From contig CAJUHN010000254.1 of NCBI GenBank assembly GCA_910585935.1, positions 1 through 5,678 on the forward strand: DNA of 5,678 nt. Reading direction: 5' to 3'. The position numbers and the translations under genes are program-made. Numbering within the stretch: position 1 is the first letter of the stretch; every line of letters starts with the position of its first letter. Source of the DNA: an uncultured Lachnospiraceae bacterium (GTDB lineage Bacteria > Bacillota > Clostridia > Lachnospirales > Lachnospiraceae). Positions 1-5,550 of this stretch are shown here, one piece after another. The notes beneath the pieces are model-generated. The model was not told the origin of the DNA. It was given only the letters and a program-made list of their open reading frames with translations, and ran no database searches.

Positions 1-30
1 GCTTAGAAGCGGGGGACTTCCTTGATGAGG
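1..30 (+). mobile_element. Possible right end of an IS200/IS605-type element (fragment)
   Basis: The first bases hold a small hairpin, GAAG at 6-9 pairing with CTTC at 17-20 around a G-rich loop, followed by CTTGATGAGG. A GAAGC-GGGGG-ACTTC sequence of this kind is, from memory, common at the right end of IS200/IS605 elements, where it also forms the 3' part of the TnpB guide RNA. If so, the element body lies left of the window and its boundary falls near base 20-25. No transposase coding sequence is visible here, so the call rests on one short motif and is tentative. It could instead be the end of an unrelated structured RNA. Confidence 0.3.
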
Positions 31-37
31 TTAAAAT

Positions 38-77
38 ATAGTAGTATTCTCCTGCTATTACAATATTTTTTTCTTTT
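38..77 (+). terminator. Possible plus-strand intrinsic terminator
   Basis: ATAGTAG (38-44) can pair with CTGCTAT (52-58), giving seven pairs including one U-G, with a 7-base loop. A T-rich run follows from 66 to 77. The seven AT-rich bases between stem and T-run, and the weak stem, make this a mediocre terminator. It points away from whatever lies left of the window and towards the 3' end of blaR1. It would not terminate blaR1 itself, because on the minus strand the run is A-rich. I see no clear terminator for blaR1 in the 119 bases after its stop codon. Confidence 0.3.
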
Positions 78-119
78 ACATTATAGAAATAGAAATTTGG
101 AACATTTATTTAAAAATAC

Positions 120-2267
120 TTAAGAAACATTGATACATTCAATAGAAATACTTCCTTTCACATTCCTCAAAGTTTCGTTTATTGCACGAAGAAATAGTTT
201 ATATGTTCCGGGCTTTACAGGTGATCCGAAGGTGAAATCAGAGATACATTTCTGTATTCCATCTATTGGATGCTTGCGATAGTTACATACAGAATAATAC
301 GTTGTATCCGGAAATTGGTCTTCCGCCTTGATATCTTCAGCTTTAACAAAACCAACCTCCATTCCGCTTCCCGTTTCTGCAAGAACATCATACCAAATCT
401 TGTCCCCATCACAAAGAGTATATTCTCCCAACCAAATGACCTCCCCACTCTCTATGGTTTCAAAATGAATAGGAATAACTTCTAGCTCACTGTCTTCCAG
501 TTCATCATCTGGATCATACATACTACCCAAAAGCTCTTCCACTTCCTCCTCTGTCATATAGTTCACACTTTTGATTTCACCCACCTCATTTCGAGTGATT
601 TTGATGTTGACTATACCTTGAGGGTTGATATCCAATGTATAAAATGAACTATCCTTCCTGATATCCAGAAAAATATGGACGAGTTGACCTTTATAATAAT
701 ATGCCTTTCCCTCATTGGTAACACCATATGATTGATATTCTTCTAATTGCTGTGCTTCTAGTTGTTTTTCCAAATCATCTAATTCATCATCTCTATCCAA
801 CTTTTTAAATAATATAGACTGAAAATTTATCTGTCTATCCTCTAATGCCCTATCTAACCATATTTCTAATGCCTCTTCACTCATGCGGTCAGTCAGAACA
901 GAAAAAAAGGAGATTGACCGTTCAGTATAGGTCTTTTCTGCAAACAGTTGAATCAAGGAGCTATCTTCTTTCAGTTGATTGACGCTAATAGAGAAAAACG
1001 CAATTTTTTCGTCCTCATAAATCCTATTTAGCCATGTACTCTGTGCCTCTTCGTCCAGTCGGGAAAATGCGACTTGAAATAACGGCAGACTACCATCTTC
1101 ATAATATCGCTCTATTTGAACAAAGGATATATCCTCTTCTCTTTTTTCATCTATTACAGAGAGTTTGTTTTCTTCAATAAAGCTCGCATATGTTGTCGCT
1201 TCAACTGGATAAACACCAATAAAAAAGGTTATAAAAATGATACACACTGTCAACGCACTTGTTAATATAATAACTTTTCTGGATTTTTTCTTGAAACTCA
1301 TAATCGCACCTAGCCTTTCTTTCAATAATTGTTTATTTTCGCTTAAAGTAACCACACCGAAAGTTTCCTTGTATTTTCCGACCGCTGCCATAGCATCAAG
1401 TAAAGTTTTTCCATAGTCCTGTACATGGTTATCCCCTATTTTTACAAGAACTGCTTCATCACAAGAAAATTCACACTCTTTTGTAATTTCTCGGCTCATA
1501 AGATATACAAGAGGATTGAACCAATGCAGACAGACCGTAATTTGTACTAACCATTTATAAAACATATCCCCCCTCTTATAATGCGTCAGTTCATGCAATA
1601 CAATATGACGAAAGTCTTTTTCAGAAATATCTGAACTCGGTAATACAATACATGGATGGAAAAATCCGATTAACAATGGTGAAGAAATCAGAGGATTAAT
1701 ACAAAGCTCTACCTGTCTTTTAATTCCTGCCTGTTCTTCGATAACGGAAAGTTGATCTAAAATTTCAATGTCAGAAACAGGCGTCAATCCAGCATTTACA
1801 TATCGTATAAAACTTTGATAAATTGTCACTTTTCGTATCAGCATACCTAACATTACCATCAGCCAAATCAGCCAGATATGATTTATCAGTAATGACACAA
1901 TATCCTGAAATGGCTGATCCGGAGTCAAAATTTCTGATGAATCTGATGAATTATCCATTTTCTGATTATTCTGTTCTAAATTGACATCAAGACCACCAAT
2001 ACCATCTGAAATCTTATCCGATTTTTTCTGTTTTACGAAAGAAGTATCCTGAATTATCACCTGATCCATTGTCTGATAAATTTTCCCCATCAAATTTACC
2101 TCTGCCCCAAAAGGAAGTAATAGCCGCATAATAATAATGAGCCAAATATAATACTGCCATTGTCTGCTGATTTTATCTTTCAAAAATCGTTTCTCCAAAA
2201 ATAACATTAGAATGAGCAGAGTACCAGAAAAAGACATGGACAAGAATATTTTCAAAACTGTATTCAT
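120..2267 (-). CDS. BlaR1-like M56 family membrane metallopeptidase with a repeat-containing, non-penicillin-binding sensor domain
   Basis: This 715-residue protein is the sensor-protease partner of the BlaI-type repressor directly upstream. Hydrophobic segments near residues 4-24, 38-53, 128-146 and 331-352 fit the BlaR1/MecR1 topology, with a possible membrane-associated stretch near 239-258. The zinc site HELTH is at 225-229, and the acidic residue of the CEFSCDE block (about E266) is the likely third ligand, so the peptidase looks intact. In the family, the protease domain is cytoplasmic and the part after the last membrane segment is outside. Here that outer part (353-715) has no serine-based penicillin-binding signature. 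Instead it has degenerate 28-30 residue repeats (about 393-502), a Tyr-rich segment (506-580), an acidic linker (584-596) and a beta-rich end (597-715). The ATG lies 8 bases after the blaI stop. The nearest Shine-Dalgarno-like sequence, AAAGGG at 2279-2284, lies inside the end of blaI, suggesting translational coupling. M56 peptidase is confident; the signal sensed is unknown. Confidence 0.9.
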   Translation of the reverse strand: MNTVLKIFLSMSFSGTLLILMLFLEKRFLKDKISRQWQYYIWLIIIMRLLLPFGAEVNLMGKIYQTMDQVIIQDTSFVKQKKSDKISDGIGGLDVNLEQNNQKMDNSSDSSEILTPDQPFQDIVSLLINHIWLIWLMVMLGMLIRKVTIYQSFIRYVNAGLTPVSDIEILDQLSVIEEQAGIKRQVELCINPLISSPLLIGFFHPCIVLPSSDISEKDFRHIVLHELTHYKRGDMFYKWLVQITVCLHWFNPLVYLMSREITKECEFSCDEAVLVKIGDNHVQDYGKTLLDAMAAVGKYKETFGVVTLSENKQLLKERLGAIMSFKKKSRKVIILTSALTVCIIFITFFIGVYPVEATTYASFIEENKLSVIDEKREEDISFVQIERYYEDGSLPLFQVAFSRLDEEAQSTWLNRIYEDEKIAFFSISVNQLKEDSSLIQLFAEKTYTERSISFFSVLTDRMSEEALEIWLDRALEDRQINFQSILFKKLDRDDELDDLEKQLEAQQLEEYQSYGVTNEGKAYYYKGQLVHIFLDIRKDSSFYTLDINPQGIVNIKITRNEVGEIKSVNYMTEEEVEELLGSMYDPDDELEDSELEVIPIHFETIESGEVIWLGEYTLCDGDKIWYDVLAETGSGMEVGFVKAEDIKAEDQFPDTTYYSVCNYRKHPIDGIQKCISDFTFGSPVKPGTYKLFLRAINETLRNVKGSISIECINVS

Positions 2268-2275
2268 TATTTTTC

Positions 2276-2647
2276 TTACCCTTTCTCCAACATTTTTTTC
2301 AATTCCTCGTATTCCTCGTCTGTCAGCAAATCTCCTGAAATCAGATTAGAAACAAGCCCTTTTACATTTCCTTCATAAATTTTATTCAGAAAATTTCTAG
2401 TTTGAGTTGTCTGGTATTCCATTTCTGAAACAAGAGGCGTATATTCATTGCAGCGTCCAATTTTCTTTGCCTTTAGAAACCCCTTATTCACAAGACGATT
2501 TAAAAGCGTAATGAGTGTATTTTTTTGCCATGGTTTCCCTCTTGTTGCTAATTCATCAATTAAATAGGCAAAAAATGTAGGTTTCTCTCCATTTGCCCAG
2601 ACTACTTTCATAATTTCCAACTCAGCGTCTGATATTTTTTGTATCAT
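2276..2647 (-). CDS. BlaI/MecI/CopY-family winged-helix transcriptional repressor
   Basis: This 123-residue DNA-binding repressor has the family opening ISDAELEIMKVVW at 5-17. The recognition helix region, including NTLITLLNRL at 43-52, is followed by the wing (about 58-71) and a helical dimerisation tail. In the staphylococcal system the membrane protease signal leads to BlaI cleavage at Asn101-Phe102; here N101-L102 sits at the equivalent place in the GLVSNLISGDLL segment, so the cleavage switch is plausible. I chose the ATG at 2647 because GAGGAGG (2656-2662) precedes it by 8 bases. In-frame ATGs at 2701, 2698 and 2674 lack a ribosome site, and the first two lie upstream of the predicted transcription start. 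The gene is promoter-proximal in an operon with the M56 peptidase and probably represses its own promoter. I give no gene symbol because no beta-lactamase is linked. Confidence 0.92.
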   Translation of the reverse strand: MIQKISDAELEIMKVVWANGEKPTFFAYLIDELATRGKPWQKNTLITLLNRLVNKGFLKAKKIGRCNEYTPLVSEMEYQTTQTRNFLNKIYEGNVKGLVSNLISGDLLTDEEYEELKKMLEKG

Positions 2648-2655
2648 ATTAGCTT

Positions 2656-2662
2656 CCTCCTC
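2656..2662 (-). promoter_or_regulatory. Ribosome binding site deciding the blaI-type start
   Basis: Minus-strand GAGGAGG lies 8 bases before the ATG at 2647. It is the only strong Shine-Dalgarno sequence near any in-frame start of this gene. It shortens the longest open frame (from 2701) by 18 residues and gives the normal family N-terminus. Confidence 0.85.
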
Positions 2663-2666
2663 ATTA

Positions 2667-2707
2667 TATGACATATTGTTGTTCTTTAACAATAACATCA
2701 TGTCATA
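2667..2707. promoter_or_regulatory. Candidate BlaI-type operator: nested inverted repeats
   Basis: TATGACAT (2667-2674) and ATGTCATA (2700-2707) are perfect inverted repeats. Inside them TATTGTT (2674-2680) and AACAATA (2688-2694) form a second perfect pair around a 7-base centre. On the minus strand the outer right half also reads TGACATGATGTTA, an ACAT-n-ATGT dyad. Known BlaI/MecI operators carry an ACATATGT-type core, so the resemblance is partial. The right half lies between the predicted -35 and -10, the inner right arm covers the -10, and the left half lies just downstream of the start of transcription. Repressor binding here would block RNA polymerase. That BlaI binds here is inference from position and symmetry. 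Confidence 0.6.
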
Positions 2708-2717
2708 CTTCTGTCAA
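2689..2717 (-). promoter_or_regulatory. Sigma-A-type promoter of the blaI-blaR1 operon
   Basis: On the minus strand a perfect -35 TTGACA (2712-2717) is followed after exactly 17 bases by TATTGT (2689-2694), which matches the -10 consensus at four of six positions. Transcription would start near 2681-2683, leaving a leader of about 35 bases before the ATG at 2647. An AT-rich stretch lies upstream of the -35. The near-ideal -35 with a weaker -10 buried in an inverted repeat suits a repressible promoter. Confidence 0.7.
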
Positions 2718-2778
2718 GAGGAACTTTTTAAGAGTGAGAAAAAACATTACAGTTCAGTTTATTTAAGCATCAAAGATT

Positions 2779-2925
2779 CGCTCCGGCAAGGAAGTATTCC
2801 ATCAAAGCCGCGCTCTCGCTCCGTTCCAGACGTAATGGTACTAAATTCGCAACCCTTATCAGGGCTGCTCATTAATACCAACGTCTTCCAAGGGGCTTCT
2901 TATGGAATATTTCCTTGCCGGAGCG
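2779..2925. repeat. Structured intergenic repeat, complete copy 1 (possible non-coding RNA or hairpin element)
   Basis: Arms at 2779-2802 and 2902-2925 are inverted repeats matching at 23 of 24 positions, enclosing about 100 bases. Inside, further helices can form: 2805-2809 with 2894-2898, a short hairpin GCG/CGC at 2810-2819, AGACGT (2828-2833) with ACGTCT (2881-2886), TGGTA (2836-2840) with TACCA (2876-2880), and CCCT (2853-2856) with AGGG (2861-2864). This gives a three-way junction on a long basal stem. A diverged copy begins near 5551. The element is visibly richer in GC than its surroundings, encodes no convincing protein and has no evident target duplication at its ends. It lies between the cotS terminator and the blaI promoter, filling about half of the 319 bases from 2708 to 3026. 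I do not recognise the family. The RNA strand is unresolved, with weak hints for minus. Confidence 0.8.
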
Positions 2926-2942
2926 TCCCAAATAATAACATA

Positions 2943-2998
2943 AAAAAGCAACCTGCAACATTATCAAAATAATTTGACAATATCACCTGTCGCTTTTT
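2943..2998 (-). terminator. Long intrinsic terminator of the cotS-like gene
   Basis: Downstream of the cotS-like stop codon, the 26-base arms at 2973-2998 and 2943-2968 fold around a 4-base loop (2969-2972). On the minus-strand RNA I count 19 Watson-Crick pairs, 5 G-U pairs and one tandem A/G-G/A mismatch. The 3' arm ends in a run of six Ts. The G-U pairs become A-C mismatches on the plus strand, so the structure is optimised for minus-strand RNA, although the A-run and T-run at the two ends could give some termination both ways. It separates the cotS-like unit from the repeat and the blaI operon. Confidence 0.82.
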
Positions 2999-3026
2999 CC
3001 ACTAACTAATAAACTTTATCTCTTTC

Positions 3027-4019
3027 CTATACTCCTTTCATCTTCTCTATAAATTTTCTCTTCTCATCATTCTGATTCACAATCACATTTAATTTATCTA
3101 TATCCTTTTGTGGTATCCATGCCTTATTATTATTATAATAATGATTTACTACCTTCCAAAATTTCTCTGGGTAAGAAAACAATATAAGCAAAATATCATA
3201 TTCTTCTTCTAATATTCTTTTCTCTTTCTGATATTCTTCTAACATAGCCATTCCTAATTTATTATCCCAATTATGCTTTTCTAAAATCTTTCTCATAAAT
3301 AAATATAAATCTGTAATCTGCAGATTTACACACATTTTATCAAAATTGATAATTGCTATACGTCTTCCATATACTAAAACATTGTGTTGATTATAATTCC
3401 CATGACAGACAGTACAAATATCCAACGCCTTATTTCTTAATTCGGTATAAGCAGACTGATGTAGCATTTTTAGTGCTTCTTCTCCTTGCTGATAAAACTG
3501 TTCAAAATTATGTAATACTTGCAATTCAAACTCTGATTTTTTATGTTTATTTCTCATAAAACTTCTAGCCCGCTTTAATTCCCGATGATGTTTTTCTATT
3601 TCTCTTTCTAAAGAAATTCCTTGAAATGACTGTAATCCTTCTTTTAATCTTTCTGGTATAACTTCTAAAATCTTATGAAGTTTGGCTAATGTTCTCACTG
3701 CTGCTAATATTTCTGTCATACTCCTTACATCACATTCCCTCGCTTCAAACCAATTTTTCACAACATATTTTGTCCCATCACCATCAATAGAAAGCACTCT
3801 ATCAAAGGAATTTCTCATATAATTGTCCACCAATCCACCAGAATCTTTTATCAGATTTAATATTTCATCTTCCATTGATAATCTTTCTAAAGTTCCTGTA
3901 TATTCTTTTAGTAACTTCAACCCACAATTTGTTTCGCAAAGAACAGCACCTCTTCCTCTGCCAGTGCGAAGCACTTGAAAATCATATTGTTCCAATATGT
4001 TTGTATTTCTATCACCCAC
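3027..4019 (-). CDS. CotS-family spore coat-associated protein (aminoglycoside-phosphotransferase-like kinase fold)
   Basis: This 330-residue soluble protein resembles the CotS family of kinase-fold proteins in spore-forming Firmicutes. Family-typical segments are the opening LEQYDFQVLRTGRGRGAVLC (9-28), GLKLLKEYTG (33-42), YVVKNWFEARECDVRS (85-100) and LAAVRTLAKLHKIL (105-118). The phosphotransferase catalytic motif HGDxxxxN appears as HGNYNQHN at 206-213, so the usual catalytic Asp is Asn. The later metal-binding segment reads INFDKM (224-229), followed by TDLYLFMRKILEKHNWD (236-252). The GTG start at 4019 is supported by AGGAGG (4027-4032) seven bases upstream. In Bacillus subtilis CotS is a spore coat component; the substrate of these kinase-like proteins is generally unknown. 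The gene has its own candidate sporulation promoter and its own terminator, so it is probably monocistronic and mother-cell expressed (inference). Loss of the Asp could mean a pseudokinase or a substitution tolerated in this family. Confidence 0.85.
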   Translation of the reverse strand: MGDRNTNILEQYDFQVLRTGRGRGAVLCETNCGLKLLKEYTGTLERLSMEDEILNLIKDSGGLVDNYMRNSFDRVLSIDGDGTKYVVKNWFEARECDVRSMTEILAAVRTLAKLHKILEVIPERLKEGLQSFQGISLEREIEKHHRELKRARSFMRNKHKKSEFELQVLHNFEQFYQQGEEALKMLHQSAYTELRNKALDICTVCHGNYNQHNVLVYGRRIAIINFDKMCVNLQITDLYLFMRKILEKHNWDNKLGMAMLEEYQKEKRILEEEYDILLILFSYPEKFWKVVNHYYNNNKAWIPQKDIDKLNVIVNQNDEKRKFIEKMKGV

Positions 4020-4026
4020 AGCTGCT

Positions 4027-4067
4027 CCTCCTAGATTTTAATTAGACCTCCTAAAATATATGGTCTA
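4027..4067 (-). promoter_or_regulatory. Leader of the cotS-like gene: true ribosome site plus an upstream decoy in a small inverted repeat
   Basis: AGGAGG at 4027-4032 lies seven bases before the GTG and decides the start. A second sequence, AGGAGGT at 4046-4052, has no usable start codon at the right distance. It overlaps the 3' arm of a perfect 6-base inverted repeat, TAGACC (4062-4067) with GGTCTA (4043-4048), around a 13-base loop. The arrangement could be an operator or a small leader hairpin. Function is unknown. Confidence 0.5.
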
Positions 4068-4082
4068 GTTTCTTTCTTTTCT

Positions 4083-4112
4083 ATCTTATGAAAAGCCTTC
4101 TAAGAGTATGCA
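4083..4112 (-). promoter_or_regulatory. Candidate sporulation-sigma promoter for the cotS-like gene
   Basis: On the minus strand TGCATA (4107-4112) is followed after 16 bases by CATAAGAT (4083-4090). The pattern ATA, 16-18 bases, then CATAnnnT is the known layout for sigma-E, and the TGCATA box also fits sigma-F/G -35 preferences. Transcription would start near 4076, leaving a leader of about 57 bases. The motifs are short and the region is AT-rich, so chance is possible; support comes from the independent spore-coat assignment of the gene. Confidence 0.4.
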
Positions 4113-4147
4113 AAATTAAAAATGTTTTGATATAAAATATTTATCTT

Positions 4148-5398
4148 TCACATCACCTTCTCTAATTCTATCCCTCTTTTTAATAAATATTCTTTTGTAT
4201 TTCGTTTCGGTTCTTCCAACACCTCATTTAACAGTTGATTTAAAATCTGCCCCATCAATTCCCCCGGCTTTATCCCATTTGCAATCAGATCTTTTCCTGT
4301 AACAGCCAAACTTTTTATCGTTAAACAATCCCCTCTATCATAAATTTGTTGATAGATTTCTAGTACCCTATCTATTTCCTCCATTCCTTTTCCCTCAAAA
4401 GCACAATTCGCCCTTTTTAATTCCAACAACAGCGGAAAAATTTCCTCCCCTATCCATGCAATTCCCTTTCTCACAGACTTTTCTTCTGCCACATAGTCAT
4501 AATCCCATGCTCCTACTAATTTAGAAACAAATTTCACAGTATAATTATCAAACTTTAATCCCTTTAAAATCTCTTCTGCCTCTTCCTGTTTTCCTGATCT
4601 ATTTCTTAAAAGCAACAAAAATGCACTCCATCTCAAAACAGAATCTTTTTGTGTTTCTCTCAATAACCCCTTTGTCTTCTCTATAAGTTCCCCTTCCCAT
4701 CTCAAATAAGAAGGAAAAATCCATTCCCCCAATCCATAGCAAAAAACTTTTTCTATTTTCTCTGGATTATCAGAAACCAATAGTTTCATCAACTCTGTTT
4801 GTATCCTCTCTTTACTCACAAAAGATAAGTTAGAAGAGAATTCTTTTATGGCATCCTTCGTTTTTTCCTCAATTTCAAAATTTAATTGTGCTGAGAATCT
4901 CACAGCTCTTAACATTCTCAAAGCATCTTCTTCAAAACGCTCTTTCGCGATTCCCACACAACGTATCACTCCTTTTTCCAAATCATCTCTTCCCTTGAAA
5001 ACATCTACTAACCCCACCTTTTCATTATATGCCATCGCATTAATCGTGAAATCTCTCCGCTTTAAATCCTCCACTAAATTTTCTGTAAATGTAACGGTTT
5101 TTGGGTGTCTGTTATCTTCATACTCCCCATCGATTCGATAAGTTGTCACTTCATATCCTATTTTCCCCATCATAACAGTAACTGTTCCATGTAAAATACC
5201 AGTATCTACTGTTTTCTTAAATATCTTTTTCACTTCTTCTGGAGAAGCTGATGTAGTGATGTCCCAATCTTTTGGCTTTTTTCCTAATATACTATCCCTC
5301 ACACATCCTCCCACAGCAAAAGCCTCTTTTCCATTTTCCTGCAGCTTGTGTATAATCCAGACCACATCTGAAGGAAGTTGTATTTTCCAGCTTTCCAT
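4148..5398 (-). CDS. cca: CCA tRNA nucleotidyltransferase (class II, bacterial type)
   Basis: This cytoplasmic enzyme adds or repairs the 3'-CCA end of tRNAs from CTP and ATP without a nucleic acid template. At 416 residues it has usual family length and all head and neck motifs in order: FAVGGCVRDSILG (27-39), catalytic Asp44 and Asp46 in DWDITTSA, RRDFTINAMAY (114-124), VDVFKGRDDL (131-140), the nucleotide-selecting EDALRMLRAVRF (157-168) with Glu157, Asp158 and Arg161, and SKERIQTELMKLL (195-207). The C-terminal part, including AVTGKDLIANGIKPGELMG (365-383), matches the tRNA-binding end of Firmicute CCA enzymes. No HD phosphohydrolase motif is visible. The ATG at 5398 has GGAGGG (5405-5410) close upstream. 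Bacterial poly(A) polymerase is a related alternative, but the motif set and C-terminus favour CCA addition. It appears to be transcribed alone. I found no strong terminator after it, only a weak AT-only stem near 4130-4145. Confidence 0.95.
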   Translation of the reverse strand: MESWKIQLPSDVVWIIHKLQENGKEAFAVGGCVRDSILGKKPKDWDITTSASPEEVKKIFKKTVDTGILHGTVTVMMGKIGYEVTTYRIDGEYEDNRHPKTVTFTENLVEDLKRRDFTINAMAYNEKVGLVDVFKGRDDLEKGVIRCVGIAKERFEEDALRMLRAVRFSAQLNFEIEEKTKDAIKEFSSNLSFVSKERIQTELMKLLVSDNPEKIEKVFCYGLGEWIFPSYLRWEGELIEKTKGLLRETQKDSVLRWSAFLLLLRNRSGKQEEAEEILKGLKFDNYTVKFVSKLVGAWDYDYVAEEKSVRKGIAWIGEEIFPLLLELKRANCAFEGKGMEEIDRVLEIYQQIYDRGDCLTIKSLAVTGKDLIANGIKPGELMGQILNQLLNEVLEEPKRNTKEYLLKRGIELEKVM

Positions 5399-5471
5399 TA
5401 TCTACCCTCCATTCTGTATCTACTTTCTATCATTATTTCCAATTTCTTTATTAATCTTCTGTTATATTTTT

Positions 5472-5477
5472 ATTATA
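5472..5477 (-). promoter_or_regulatory. Candidate -10 box of the cca promoter
   Basis: A perfect TATAAT on the minus strand lies in the AT-rich stretch between cca and the right-edge repeat. No good -35 is found at 17 bases; the region there reads TTTTGT. Transcription would start near 5465, giving a leader of about 65 bases. The AT-rich setting makes a chance match possible. Confidence 0.4.
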
Positions 5478-5550
5478 ATACATTCATCTATAAAACAAAA
5501 CTGTGTTTACCTTAAAATACTCTATTTATCAGTTTTACATTTGAAATAAT

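Noticed and set aside
263..485. Short open frames on both strands inside blaR1
   Set aside because: They overlap the well-supported peptidase frame, lack ribosome sites and have no family-like sequence.
120..2647. Calling the operon a beta-lactam resistance system
   Set aside because: No beta-lactamase is present and the sensor half lacks a penicillin-binding signature; only the regulatory logic is shared.
2276..2701. Longer blaI-type protein of 141 residues starting at 2701
   Set aside because: The -10 box lies inside this extension and the strong ribosome site serves the ATG at 2647, which also gives the normal family N-terminus.
2676..2972. Plus-strand open frame of 98 codons across the first repeat
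   Set aside because: It begins inside the blaI promoter region, crosses the whole palindromic repeat and ends in the cotS terminator. It has no ribosome site and no recognisable protein features.
3353..3559. Plus-strand open frame inside the cotS-like gene
   Set aside because: It is antisense to the segment encoding the conserved HGNYNQHN motif region and has no supporting signals.
4126..4147. AT-only hairpin after the cca stop codon as a terminator
   Set aside because: The stem is only about five A-T pairs with no clear T-run at the right distance on the minus strand, which is expected by chance in such AT-rich DNA.
4848..5549. Two plus-strand open frames of 97 codons antisense to cca
   Set aside because: Both lie largely opposite the conserved catalytic motifs of cca; their composition reflects the coding bias of the other strand.
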